Shown here: in pieces, positions 44,853-55,820 of the stretch
How positions within the stretch are numbered: position 1 is the stretch's first letter
Layout: every line of letters begins with the position of its first letter
NCBI RefSeq assembly: GCF_002863305.2
Contig: NZ_CP136962.1
Span: 186,001 to 250,000 of the forward strand
Source of the DNA: Neisseria perflava
Lineage (GTDB): Bacteria > Pseudomonadota > Gammaproteobacteria > Burkholderiales > Neisseriaceae
Length of the DNA stretch: 64,000 nt
Reading direction: 5' to 3'
Translations under genes and position numbers: made by a program
Notes under the pieces: model-generated
The model's input: the letters and a program-made list of their open reading frames with translations, nothing else
Database searches by the model: none
What the model was told of the DNA's origin: nothing

Positions 44853-45185
44853 AGAACTTTACAAATCAAAGGAAGCCTGCTATACTTAGCAGCTTATTTT
44901 GATTTGCGAAGTGAAATATCGACGCATCGATCTTTAACAAATTGGAAAGCCGAAATCAACAAACAAAGACAATGAGTTTGTTTTGATTTTTTGTTCTTTG
45001 CAAAGGATAAAAAATCTCTCGCAAGAGAAAAGAAAACAAACACAGTATTTGGGTGATGATTGTATCGACTTAATCCTGAAACACAAAAGGCAGGATTAAG
45101 ACACAACAAAGTAGTAAGCTTTATCAAAGTAGGAATTTCAAGTTTGCTTCCCTAGTCAACGGGTAGGCAAACGAAGTCAAAGAGG

Positions 45186-45200
45186 TTCTTGAAATGATAG

Positions 45201-45207
<7 letters not shown>
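45186..45207 (+). other. 23S processing stalk, 5' arm
   Basis: The 22 nt at 45186-45207 are complementary to 48081-48102 behind the 23S gene, except for one position. This is the RNase III stalk of the 23S precursor. Confidence 0.8.
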
Positions 45208-48089
<2,882 letters not shown>

Positions 48090-48182
48090 ATCATTTGAAG
48101 AACTTCAAAGATAAAAGCTTACTGACTGATTCAGTCATCACCATTTATACTGATTAAGGCTTTACCGATTTGTAACAGTTTA

Positions 48183-48300
48183 AGTTTGGCGGCCATAGCG
48201 AGTTGGTCCCACGCCTTCCCATCCCGAACAGGACCGTGAAACGACTCAGCGCCGATGATAGTGTGGTTCTTCCATGTGAAAGTAGGTCACCGCCAAACAC
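48183..48300 (+). rRNA. rrf: 5S ribosomal RNA
   Basis: About 118 nt. TTTGGCGGCCATAGC at the 5' side pairs with CACCGCCAAAC at the 3' side, and the internal CCCGAAC and CGCCGATG segments are conserved. A terminator follows within 10 nt. Confidence 0.95.
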
Positions 48301-48308
48301 CCATTCCG

Positions 48309-48337
48309 AAGCCCCCGACTGATGTCGGGGGCTTTTT
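48309..48337 (+). terminator. rrn operon terminator
   Basis: GCCCCCGAC and GTCGGGGGC form a strong 9-bp stem followed by TTTTT. Confidence 0.92.
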
Positions 48338-48525
48338 ACATGCCTGTCGTTTCTGTCGGTTTGGCGGCAGAATTGGGGTAACAGGTGTTGGGACCAAACA
48401 TTGGGGTAGTGATGTGCCGGTGTTTATGGAGTAGTCGTGCATCTTGGTATTGGAATCGGAAATATTTACCCTGTTGTTATTCTTGCACAAAAGTACCGAA
48501 AGTTACGGTTAACCGTTTGGAATAT

Positions 48526-48554
48526 TTGAAATTAAACGGTATTTGCGTTATTAT
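48526..48554 (+). promoter_or_regulatory. Candidate comE promoter
   Basis: TTGAAA (48526-48531), a 17-nt spacer and TATTAT (48549-48554) lie about 120 nt before the comE ATG. The gap 48338-48677 between the rrn terminator and comE holds no gene; a GTTAACCGTTTGG stretch precedes the -35. Confidence 0.5.
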
Positions 48555-48677
48555 GTCGTATGCATTTATATGGAGTAGGGCCGTGTTCTACTGTCGTGTG
48601 GCAGTGTCTGCGGGGAAGTAAAACCGTCCTGCAGCCGGCCCGGTTGATTCAATCCAACACGTTATAGGAAAACCCTG

Positions 48678-48965
48678 ATGAAGAAATTTTTATTTGGTGT
48701 CTTTGCCGCCGTGTGTACGGCATTCTCTTTGGCTGCCGTGAATGTCAATACGGCCTCTTCTGCCGAGCTGGAGGCATTGCCGGGTATCGGCCCGGCTAAG
48801 GCGAAAGCGATTGTGGAATACCGTCAGAAGAACGGTGCGTTCAAATCGGTGGAGGAGCTGAAAAACGTGAAGGGCATCGGTGATGCGGTGCTGAACAAGT
48901 TGAAGGCGGAGGCGACGGTTTCTTCTGCCGCGCCTAAGGCTGCACAGCCTGCCGTGAAAAAATAA
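48678..48965 (+). CDS. comE: ComE (ComEA-type) periplasmic DNA-binding competence protein
   Basis: A 95-residue protein with a Sec signal (residues 1-19) and a double helix-hairpin-helix domain (VNVNTASSAELEALPGIG and KSVEELKNVKGIG). A Lys/Ala/Pro-rich tail follows. It binds incoming DNA in the periplasm and drives uptake through the outer membrane in natural transformation. In Neisseria the comE gene is known to occur in several copies, each behind an rRNA operon, and that linkage is seen here. DUS recognition itself is the job of the pilin ComP, not of ComE. Confidence 0.95.
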   Translation: MKKFLFGVFAAVCTAFSLAAVNVNTASSAELEALPGIGPAKAKAIVEYRQKNGAFKSVEELKNVKGIGDAVLNKLKAEATVSSAAPKAAQPAVKK

Positions 48966-49147
48966 GCCGGACTCTGCCTATATGCCGCCCTGCGGCCGAA
49001 CCGTTTGCCGGTTGGGCCACGGGGCGGCTTTGTTTGGGGGTGGCAATGAGAGCTTGGACCACTGGGGGCTTTATATTGGGTAAAGGGATAAACGGATAAG
49101 GTGCCTCTTGTTGGATAGGGATATAAAAGATAAAGGGAATTAAAGAT

Positions 49148-49258
49148 ATGTACTTAAAAACATTTGTTGGCAAACGGAATGGAGCAACTGTGCAGAGGGG
49201 GTACTCTTTGATACAGCTGTTGGTGGTGATACTGCTGGTTTCGATCTTGGCGACGTAA
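49148..49258 (+). pseudogene. Truncated prepilin/pseudopilin-like frame behind comE
   Basis: A 36-codon frame ends in GYSLIQLLVVILLVSILAT and then a TAA stop. This is the cleavage site and N-terminal helix of a type IV prepilin or pseudopilin, with Gln in place of the usual Glu at mature position 5. It stops where the globular domain should begin. A weak ribosome-binding region (AAAGGG about 20 nt upstream, then AAAGAT) precedes it. A decayed pilin gene is the simplest reading; a functional miniature pilin is possible but less likely. The surrounding stretch 48966-49398 has no other gene. Confidence 0.6.
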
Positions 49259-49264
49259 GATATT

Positions 49265-49306
49265 AGGCCGTCTGAAAGATACTTAAAATTAGCTTTCAGA
49301 CGGCCT
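49265..49306 (+). terminator. DUS pair behind the prepilin stub
   Basis: AGGCCGTCTGAAAG (49265-49278) and CTTTCAGACGGCCT (49293-49306) form a 14-bp stem. Confidence 0.6.
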
Positions 49307-49398
49307 TGTTGTAAGATGAGTTTTTGATATTGGCGTACTTTTTTAAATACAGATAAAATCCCTGCTAATTATTTATAACGATATTTTTAGGATACACA

Positions 49399-50247
49399 GT
49401 GCTTGCTTTGGATTATTGTCACCAAAAGGCTGCAGAAAGCCATTCCAGTTTTTTATCCGGCTTTCGTTTTTTATCGGTAGAAAAACGGAATGCGATCACT
49501 GTTTTATATGCTTTTTGTCGCGAACTAGATGATGTGGTTGATGGTTGTACCGATCTAAATGTAGCTCAGATAACGTTGAACTGGTGGCGCAGTGATTTGG
49601 AGAAAGTATTCAACAATGAGATGCCTGAGCATCCCGTTCATCAAGCTTTAAAAGATATTCGGGCAAGTTTTGATTTGCCGAAGAATGAATTTGAAGCTTT
49701 GATTGATGGCATGCAGATGGATTTGGAGCAGGCTCGTTATGGTAGTTTTGATGAATTAAAACTGTATTGTCATCGTGTTGCTGGAGTAGTGGGGTGTCTT
49801 ATTGCACGGATTTTAGGTTTTTCAAATCCCCAAACTTTGGAATATGCGGACAAAATGGGCTTGGCTTTGCAGTTGACGAACATTATTCGTGATGTGGGCG
49901 AAGATGCGCGGCAGGGAAGAATTTATCTGCCGATAGAGGAAATGCAGAAATTTGATGTGCCTGCCAACGTCATTATGCAGTGCAAACCGACAGACAATTT
50001 TGCGAAATTAATGCAGTTTCAAGTGGATAGGGCGCGTGAAACTTATCGTGAGGCTATGTTGCTTTTGCCGGCTGCGGATAAGAAATCGCAAAAAGTCGGT
50101 CTGATTATGGCGGCTATTTATTATGCGTTGTTAAATGAAATCGACCGCGATGGTGTGCAAAATGTGTTGACTTACAAAATTGCGATTCCTTCTCCCCGTA
50201 AAAAACGTATTGCTTTGAAAACTTGGCTGTTTGGATTTAAACCATGA
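49399..50247 (+). CDS. hpnD: Presqualene diphosphate synthase HpnD
   Basis: A 282-residue trans-isoprenyl diphosphate synthase of the squalene/phytoene synthase family. Two Asp-rich motifs bind the diphosphate-magnesium groups: RELDDVVDG near residue 43 and NIIRDVGEDARQGRIYLP near residue 165. Pairing with hpnE directly downstream points to the HpnCDE route, in which HpnD makes presqualene diphosphate from two farnesyl diphosphates. The start is a GTG at 49399 with ribosome binding site AGGA. The stop overlaps the hpnE start (ATGA, 50244-50247). Confidence 0.88.
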   Translation: MLALDYCHQKAAESHSSFLSGFRFLSVEKRNAITVLYAFCRELDDVVDGCTDLNVAQITLNWWRSDLEKVFNNEMPEHPVHQALKDIRASFDLPKNEFEALIDGMQMDLEQARYGSFDELKLYCHRVAGVVGCLIARILGFSNPQTLEYADKMGLALQLTNIIRDVGEDARQGRIYLPIEEMQKFDVPANVIMQCKPTDNFAKLMQFQVDRARETYREAMLLLPAADKKSQKVGLIMAAIYYALLNEIDRDGVQNVLTYKIAIPSPRKKRIALKTWLFGFKP

Positions 50248-51551
50248 ATACTCAGCGTCCAAAAATTGCTGTGATTGGTGCCGGTTGGGCAGGTCTGTCT
50301 GCGGCGGTTTCTCTGATTCATCGAGCTGATATTGCTTTGTTTGAGGCTGGGAGACAGGCTGGCGGTAGAGCGCGTGCCTTAGCCGGGAAAAATGATGGAT
50401 TCAGCTTTTTGGATAATGGGCAGCATATCTTGTTGGGCGCGTATCATGGTGTTCAAACTTTGATGCAACATATTGGCGTTCAACCCGAGTCAGCCTTTTT
50501 ACGCCAGCCTTTGCAATGGTACATCCATGAAGGATTACAGTTTCAGACGGCCTCTCTGCCTGCGCCTTGGCATTTGCTTGTCGGCATCCTACGTGTGAAA
50601 AATCTTTCTTTTTCATTGAAAATCAAATTGCTGTCGGATATGTCGGCATTGCGACGTTGGGCAGCTCATCATAAAACCGATTTGACGGTTGCAAAGTGGT
50701 TGAGAACACGAAATGTTCCGCGCAGCCTGCTTGGCCAATTTTGGCAACCTTTGGTTTGGAGTGCTTTAAATACACCGTTAGAACAGGCATCGTTGCGCAT
50801 TTTATGTAATGTATTGAATGATGGTGTGTGGTCTGAAAAGGCGAACAGTGATTATCTTTTGCCTAAGCAGGATTTAGGGCGGATCGTAGCCGAACCGGCT
50901 TTGGATTTTCTGCACAAGCATGGTGCAAAGATACATCTTGAAACTCGTGTTTCCCATTTAAACCATCATATTGATGGACGAATTGAAATCAATGGCGAAG
51001 TATTTGATGCGGTTGTTTTGGCTGTTGCGCCATATCATGTTGACGCGCTTTTGCCTGAAGATACGCCTGACTATATTCAGACGGCCTATCAATCGTTGCA
51101 TTACCATGCGATTACTACGGTTTATTTGCGTTATGCCCAAACAGTCAAACTACCTGCGCCTTTAACCGGTCTTGACGATGGTACGGCGCAATGGGTGCTG
51201 CATCGGGGGGCATTGGGTTTGCCGGATAATGAAGTCGCGGTTGTCATCAGCGTTTCCGATTACACCGAGGCTTGGAAGGATAAAGATTTAGCCGAGAAAA
51301 TTCATGCGGACATTAAGCGGGTTTGTCCGGATTTGGATAAACCCGAAGCCGTACGCATTATTACGGAAAAACGCGCGACTACGGCGGCAACGGTTGATTT
51401 TGTACAACCTGATTTCTCATGGCTGCACCATCGCCGTATTTATCCGGCCGGCGACTACCTCCATCCGCGCTATCCTGCAACATTGGAAGCGGCGGTTCAG
51501 TCAGGTTTTGCCGCGGCTGAAAAGCTTATGCTGGATTTGCGGTTTGAATAA
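50244..51551 (+). CDS. hpnE: Hydroxysqualene dehydroxylase HpnE
   Basis: A 435-residue FAD-dependent amine-oxidase-fold enzyme. The N-terminal dinucleotide site reads IGAGWAGLSAA, followed by GGRARAL and the C-terminal FAD segment YPAGDYLHPRYPATLEAAVQ. HpnE reduces hydroxysqualene to squalene. It is co-translated with hpnD through a 4-nt overlap. No hpnC (hydroxysqualene synthase) and no squalene-hopene cyclase lie in this window. Two DUS occur within the gene. A strong DUS-pair terminator follows. Confidence 0.88.
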   Translation: MNTQRPKIAVIGAGWAGLSAAVSLIHRADIALFEAGRQAGGRARALAGKNDGFSFLDNGQHILLGAYHGVQTLMQHIGVQPESAFLRQPLQWYIHEGLQFQTASLPAPWHLLVGILRVKNLSFSLKIKLLSDMSALRRWAAHHKTDLTVAKWLRTRNVPRSLLGQFWQPLVWSALNTPLEQASLRILCNVLNDGVWSEKANSDYLLPKQDLGRIVAEPALDFLHKHGAKIHLETRVSHLNHHIDGRIEINGEVFDAVVLAVAPYHVDALLPEDTPDYIQTAYQSLHYHAITTVYLRYAQTVKLPAPLTGLDDGTAQWVLHRGALGLPDNEVAVVISVSDYTEAWKDKDLAEKIHADIKRVCPDLDKPEAVRIITEKRATTAATVDFVQPDFSWLHHRRIYPAGDYLHPRYPATLEAAVQSGFAAAEKLMLDLRFE

Positions 51552-51555
51552 ACTG

Positions 51556-51585
51556 AGGCCGTCTGAATGTTCAGACGGCCTTTTT
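51556..51585 (+). terminator. DUS-pair terminator after hpnE
   Basis: AGGCCGTCTGAA and TTCAGACGGCCT with a 2-nt loop and TTTTT. Confidence 0.8.
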
Positions 51586-51646
51586 GACTTTACAAAACTT
51601 ACCAAGCCGATACAATATCCGAAACCATAAAGTTCAAGGAAAAGTC

Positions 51647-52366
51647 ATGACGACATTAGCGGACAAAACCATCTTGGTTACCGGCGCATCCCAAGGCTTG
51701 GGCGAGCAGGTTGCCAAAGCCTATGCGGCGGCCGGAGCGACTGTCATTTTGGTGGCGCGTCATCAAAAGCGTTTGGAAAAAGTATATGATGCCATTGTGG
51801 CTGCGGGCAGCCCAGAGCCGTTTGCCATCTGCTTTGATTTGATGAGCGCTGAGGAAAAAGAATTTAAACAGTTTGCGGAAACCATTGATGAAGCTACCGG
51901 CGGAAAATTGGATGGCGTGGTGCATTGCGCCAGCTATTTCTATGCCTTGTCGCCATTGGATTTCCAAACCGTATCGGAATGGGTCAACCAATACCGTATC
52001 AATACCGTTGCGCCTATGGGCCTGACCCGTGCGCTGTTCCCATTGTTGAAGCAATCCGAAGACGCTTCTGTGATTTTTGTCGGCGAAAGCCACGGCGAAA
52101 AACCGCAAGCCTATTGGGGCGGTTTCGGAGCTTCTAAAGCCGCGCTTAATTATTTGTGTAAAGTGGCCGCGGACGAGTGGGAACGTTTTGACAATCTGCG
52201 TGCCAATGTTTTGGTGCCGGGGGCCATCAATTCGCCGCAACGTATCAAATCCCATCCGGGCGAATCGAAAAGCGAACGTAAAAACTACGAAGATGTCCTG
52301 CCGCAATTTATTTGGTGGGCAAGTCGAGAGAGCAGGGGGCGGACAGGCGAAATCGTCTATCTGTAA
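51647..52366 (+). CDS. Short-chain dehydrogenase/reductase (YciK-like)
   Basis: A 239-residue Rossmann-fold protein. The cofactor motif is TGASQGLG (about residues 12-19), and the NNAG-equivalent is VHCASYF. The active-site region reads VIFVGESHG followed by GGFGASKAALNYL. The usual YxxxK is FxxxK here, so the catalytic Tyr appears to be Phe while the Lys is kept. Overall it resembles the YciK-type SDR group. The start at 51647 has ribosome binding site AAGGA 7 nt upstream; the longer frame from 51584 begins inside the hpnE terminator. Substrate unknown. Confidence 0.8.
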   Translation: MTTLADKTILVTGASQGLGEQVAKAYAAAGATVILVARHQKRLEKVYDAIVAAGSPEPFAICFDLMSAEEKEFKQFAETIDEATGGKLDGVVHCASYFYALSPLDFQTVSEWVNQYRINTVAPMGLTRALFPLLKQSEDASVIFVGESHGEKPQAYWGGFGASKAALNYLCKVAADEWERFDNLRANVLVPGAINSPQRIKSHPGESKSERKNYEDVLPQFIWWASRESRGRTGEIVYL

Positions 52367-52397
52367 ATCTACCTGCTCAGAGTGGTTTGAGAACATG

Positions 52398-52432
52398 AGG
52401 CCGTCTGAAATCTGTATTTTCAGACGGCCTTT
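52398..52432 (+). terminator. DUS-pair terminator after the SDR gene
   Basis: AGGCCGTCTGAAA and TTTCAGACGGCCT followed by TTAA. Between it and thiL (52433-52553) there is only AT-rich sequence. Confidence 0.6.
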
Positions 52433-52553
52433 AACTTATTGAGTTTTATATCTAAATAATATGGAAGTTTGATGTTTGACGTTTTAGCAGGCAAACATTA
52501 GGCTGGCACAAAATTAGATATAGTAATCTAAGTTATAGTTATATTGGATAAAT

Positions 52554-53510
52554 ATGACGGAATTTGACTTTATCAGACAATATTTGCAGCGACAAAAATC
52601 GGAAGGTTTGATTTTGGGCATAGGCGATGATGCCGCTATTATTCGCCCAAGTAACGGATTTGATTTATGTTTTAGCGCTGATATGTTGGTTAAGGGTAGA
52701 CATTTTTTTGAAGATGTTTTGCCCGAAGATTTGGCATGGAAAATGCTTGCAGTAAATTTGTCCGATATGGCCGCAATGGGTGCCAAGCCACGTTGGGTGT
52801 TGCTCAGTGCTGCCTTGCCTGAATTGAATCAAGACTGGCTCAAACGTTTTTGCGATAGCTTTTTTGCTTTGGCCGCGCGTTTTGATACGGTGTTGATTGG
52901 TGGCGATACCACTAAAGGTGATTTGGTCTTTAATGTAACGATAGTAGGTGAAGTTCCGACAGGGCGTGCCCTGCGGCGTGATGCGGCCGAAGTCGGCGAC
53001 GATATTTGGGTATCGGGTCGGTTGGGTTTGGCTGCTGCTGCGTTGAACAAACATCTTGGGCATTATCAATTGCCGTCTGAAATCATGGCAGTTTGCGATG
53101 ATAAATTGCTCCGTCCGGAGCCGCGCGTTTCATTGGGTCAGGCATTGTTGCCGTTTGCCCATGCCGCGCAAGATGTTTCAGACGGCCTGGCTCAAGATGT
53201 GGGGCATATTTTAAAAGCCTCTGCTGTCGGTGCAGAAATATTTGCCGATTGTGTGCCGTCGTTGCCTGAATTGAAAAACGTTTTGTCGCGCGAACAATGG
53301 TTGTCGGCAGTATTGGCCGGCGGCGATGATTATGAACTGATTTTTACTGCTGCTCCAAAAGACAGTGAACGCGTTTGTCAGGCAGCGGAACAAAGTGGCG
53401 TACCGGTTGCCCGAATTGGTAAAATTACTGACTCAGGCCGTCTGAATATTTTGGATGCCAAAGGCGGCGTATTGGAACTGACTTCTTTAGGATTTGATCA
53501 TTTTGGCTGA
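52554..53510 (+). CDS. thiL: Thiamine-monophosphate kinase ThiL
   Basis: ThiL phosphorylates thiamine monophosphate to thiamine diphosphate. The 318-residue protein has GIGDDAAII near residue 22, the acidic metal site VNLSDMAAMGA near 68, GGDTTKGDLV near 120, and ALLPFAHAAQDVSDGLAQD with the conserved Asp-Gly near 207. The VSDGL segment is encoded by a DUS. pgpA overlaps the last codons. No TPP riboswitch was recognised upstream. Confidence 0.95.
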   Translation: MTEFDFIRQYLQRQKSEGLILGIGDDAAIIRPSNGFDLCFSADMLVKGRHFFEDVLPEDLAWKMLAVNLSDMAAMGAKPRWVLLSAALPELNQDWLKRFCDSFFALAARFDTVLIGGDTTKGDLVFNVTIVGEVPTGRALRRDAAEVGDDIWVSGRLGLAAAALNKHLGHYQLPSEIMAVCDDKLLRPEPRVSLGQALLPFAHAAQDVSDGLAQDVGHILKASAVGAEIFADCVPSLPELKNVLSREQWLSAVLAGGDDYELIFTAAPKDSERVCQAAEQSGVPVARIGKITDSGRLNILDAKGGVLELTSLGFDHFG

Positions 53511-53991
53511 ACGTAAACCTACTTTTTCTTGGCTGTTGCACAAACCATTGTGTTTTTTAGGATTCGGTTTCGGCAGCGGCTTGTCGCCGGTTGCGCCGGG
53601 TACGGCCGGAACGCTGGCAGCATTACCTCTGGCTTTTGTATTGTGCCTGTTGGGCATAGACGGCTGGATATTGCTTTTATTGTGTATCGCCTTGTTTTTC
53701 TGGGGTATCCGCATTTGCGGTTATACCGAGAGGGAACTGGGTATTCAGGATTACGGCGGTATCGTCTGGGATGAAATTGTCGCGATGCTGCTGGTGCTGT
53801 CGCTGATTCCTTTTAAATGGAGCTGGTGGCTGGCGGCTTTTGTTATTTTCCGCTTGTTTGATGCGTTGAAACCATGGCCGATCAAATGGTTTGACCGGCG
53901 GATTCATGGAGGTTTGGGCATTATGCTTGATGATTTGATTGCGGCTGCGATGACCTTGATGGTCTTGGGCCTGTTTTATTGGATCGCGTGA
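53503..53991 (+). CDS. pgpA: Phosphatidylglycerophosphatase A
   Basis: PgpA dephosphorylates phosphatidylglycerophosphate to phosphatidylglycerol at the inner membrane. The product of about 162 residues has the family N terminus LGFGFGSGLSPVAPGTAGTL, the motif IVWDEIVAM and the C-terminal FDALKPWPIKWFDR. Three to four TM segments are present. The start is a TTG at 53503 (AERKPTF) or a TTG three codons earlier (53494). Both lie within the end of thiL, so the two genes are translationally coupled. Confidence 0.9.
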   Translation: MAERKPTFSWLLHKPLCFLGFGFGSGLSPVAPGTAGTLAALPLAFVLCLLGIDGWILLLLCIALFFWGIRICGYTERELGIQDYGGIVWDEIVAMLLVLSLIPFKWSWWLAAFVIFRLFDALKPWPIKWFDRRIHGGLGIMLDDLIAAAMTLMVLGLFYWIA

Positions 53992-54087
53992 TGCGCTTTA
54001 AGTGTTTCGACCCTTTGCAAAAATAGGGCGGGCACGCCGGAATTATCCGGATTGAAATAAAATAAATACCATACGGGGTAAACAATT

Positions 54088-54456
54088 ATGAATGAAATCG
54101 AGATTAACGTGGAGCCGCGTTATATGGCCGGTCAGAGCGACGTCTATCGCGACCGCTATGCCTTCAATTATCTGATTACCATCTGCAACCGCAGTGATGA
54201 AATCATTACTTTGCGTCAGCGTTTTTGGGAAATCACCGACGGACACGGTGAGACAGAGCAGGTTGGTCATGCCGGCCTGATTGAAGAGCAACCTGTTTTG
54301 TACCCGGGCGAAGCCTATGAGTACAACAGTGGTTCGCAAATCAGCACGCCTTGGGGCAGCATCGAAGGCGCGTATGAGTTTGAAGACAGCATCGGCAAAC
54401 GTTTCGTTATCGGGGTGCCGAAGCTTGAATTCAAAGCAGGCTTTACTTTGCAATAG
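54088..54456 (+). CDS. apaG: ApaG domain protein
   Basis: A 122-residue single-domain ApaG protein with an immunoglobulin-like beta sandwich. Family blocks are AFNYLITICNRSDEIITLRQRFWEI, LYPGEAYEYNSGSQISTPWGSIEGAYEF and the C-terminal IGVPKLEF. The cellular role is not settled; it has been linked to cobalt/magnesium resistance and to diadenosine tetraphosphate metabolism. It stands alone here, 96 nt behind pgpA. Confidence 0.93.
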   Translation: MNEIEINVEPRYMAGQSDVYRDRYAFNYLITICNRSDEIITLRQRFWEITDGHGETEQVGHAGLIEEQPVLYPGEAYEYNSGSQISTPWGSIEGAYEFEDSIGKRFVIGVPKLEFKAGFTLQ

Positions 54457-54473
54457 GCCGTCTGAAAAATGAA

Positions 54474-54510
54474 AAACCGGAACATGGGAAATGTTCCGGT
54501 TTTGTTTTTT
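54474..54510 (+). terminator. Terminator nested inside a DUS pair (apaG / DUF2288 gene)
   Basis: AAACCGGAACAT pairs with ATGTTCCGGTTT, followed by GTTTTTT. A DUS pair (54455-54466 and about 54509-54520) brackets this hairpin. apaG and the DUF2288 gene converge here. Confidence 0.85.
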
Positions 54511-54522
54511 CAGACGGCCTCA

Positions 54523-54819
54523 TCAGTCTTTGCAAGGCTGTACCAATACCCACGGCGCCACGACAACCGCCCACATTTCTTGCTTATCCGCTAAAAATGT
54601 GCGCGCCATATCATCGCTGATGGCACCGAATTTGCCTTGTTCCATCCATTGTTTCAATGGCGCGGCTTCATCTTCGGCAACATGGTGGGCGACGGCAATC
54701 AAATCCAAATCGGGCGCAACATAGACGGCGGCACCGCGTGCGAAGTGGGGTTGCAGCTCTTCCCATGAAATGCGGGCGGTTTCGGTATTGAGTTTTTCGT
54801 TTAAGAGTGGAATAGACAT
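54523..54819 (-). CDS. DUF2288 family protein
   Basis: A 98-residue protein of the DUF2288 family, function unknown. Visible features are SWEELQPHFARGAAVYV, an acidic segment LDLIAVAHHVAEDEAAPLKQWM, and FLADKQEMWAVVVAPWVLVQP at the C terminus. There is no signal peptide. It is divergent from the znu cluster; the gap 54820-54991 contains an AT-dialect DUS (54874) and the znu promoter. Confidence 0.8.
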   Translation of the reverse strand: MSIPLLNEKLNTETARISWEELQPHFARGAAVYVAPDLDLIAVAHHVAEDEAAPLKQWMEQGKFGAISDDMARTFLADKQEMWAVVVAPWVLVQPCKD

Positions 54820-54896
54820 AGGACAATCATAAAATAAAAAATGGATTGTAACCGATATTCGGCCTTTTGCCCGATGCCGTCTGAAAACGAAAGAAA

Positions 54897-54925
54897 TTTA
54901 CAGGGTTAACGTTATACAGTATCAT
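54897..54925 (+). promoter_or_regulatory. znu promoter with candidate Zur box
   Basis: TTTACA (54897-54902), a 17-nt spacer and TATCAT (54920-54925). CGTTATACAGTATCA at 54910-54924 resembles the neisserial Zur consensus TGTTATDNHATAACA at 12 of 15 positions and covers the -10. The consensus is recalled from the literature and was not searched here. Confidence 0.55.
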
Positions 54926-54991
54926 TTTAATGTTTTAATTTTCTTTCAGACGGCCTGTAGTCCGTATTCGGGCAAGGGCGGTTTTAGGCTT

Positions 54992-55093
54992 ATGAATTCT
55001 GTATTGTTGACCGGATTGCTGCAAAGGCTGCTGATTGCGCTTGTCGCATTGGCGGCGTTGTGGGCTGTATATTTTTGGGCGGTGTCGCCATGA
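54992..55093 (+). CDS. 33-residue membrane peptide overlapping znuC
   Basis: A short frame begins ATG at 54992 with AGG 5 nt upstream. It encodes MNSVLLTGLLQRLLIALVAL and then a continuing hydrophobic helix ending FWAVSP: one TM segment with an Arg near its cytoplasmic side. The TGA stop at 55091-55093 overlaps the znuC ATG (55090) in the form ATGA, as in translationally coupled gene pairs. It lies directly downstream of the zinc-type promoter. It could be a real small protein of the importer or a leader that couples ribosomes into znuC. No family is recognised. Confidence 0.5.
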   Translation: MNSVLLTGLLQRLLIALVALAALWAVYFWAVSP

Positions 55094-55815
55094 GTATCGT
55101 GGTGGAAAATCTGACGGTCAGCTATCAGCGCAGGCCGGTAGTGCACCATGTGGATATGGTGTTTGAAGATGGCAAGATGTGGACGATTTTCGGGCCGAAC
55201 GGCGCGGGTAAATCGACTTTGCTCAAAGCCATTATGGGCTTGCAGAAGACGGACACGGGCAGCGTGCGCTATGAAAATATGGCGCGCAAGGACATTGCCT
55301 ATCTGCCGCAGCAGTCGGACATTGACCGCAGCCAGCCGATGACGGTGTTTGAACTGGCGGCGATGGGGCTGTGGTATGAAATCGGCTTTTTCGGGCGTGT
55401 GAACGCGGCGCAGAAAAAGCGTGTGATGGCGGCTTTGGAACGCGTGGAAATGCAGGATTTTGCCACGCGCCAAATCGCGCACTTGTCCAATGGTCAGTTT
55501 CAACGCGTATTGTTTGCGCGGATGCTGGTGCAGAATGCCAAATTTTTGCTGCTGGATGAGCCGTTTAACGCGGTGGATGCGCGGACGACTTATGCGCTGT
55601 TGGAAGTTTTGCGCCAGTGCCATCAGGACGGTCAGGCAGTGATTGCCGTGTTGCATGATTACGAGCAGGTGCGGGCATATTTTGCCAACACGCTGCTTTT
55701 GGCGCGTGAAAAAGTGACTGCCGGTGCGACGGAAAATGTGTTGACCGATGAATTTTTGGCACAGGCAAACCGAATGATGCAGAAACAGGAAGCGGCCGAT
55801 TGGTGCGCGGTTTAA
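55090..55815 (+). CDS. znuC: Zinc ABC transporter ATPase ZnuC
   Basis: The ATPase subunit of a zinc (possibly also manganese) importer, 241 residues. Walker A GPNGAGKSTLLKA, signature LSNGQFQRVLFAR and Walker B FLLLDEPFNAVD are present. The signature is LSNGQ rather than LSGGQ, which occurs in this subfamily. The start at 55090 gives the family N terminus MSIVVENLTVSYQRRP. A frame starting at 55060 would add 10 residues that lie in the upstream membrane-peptide frame and is rejected. It overlaps that peptide's stop by 4 nt. A DUS-pair hairpin separates it from znuB. Confidence 0.92.
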   Translation: MSIVVENLTVSYQRRPVVHHVDMVFEDGKMWTIFGPNGAGKSTLLKAIMGLQKTDTGSVRYENMARKDIAYLPQQSDIDRSQPMTVFELAAMGLWYEIGFFGRVNAAQKKRVMAALERVEMQDFATRQIAHLSNGQFQRVLFARMLVQNAKFLLLDEPFNAVDARTTYALLEVLRQCHQDGQAVIAVLHDYEQVRAYFANTLLLAREKVTAGATENVLTDEFLAQANRMMQKQEAADWCAV

Positions 55816-55820
55816 TGGAC

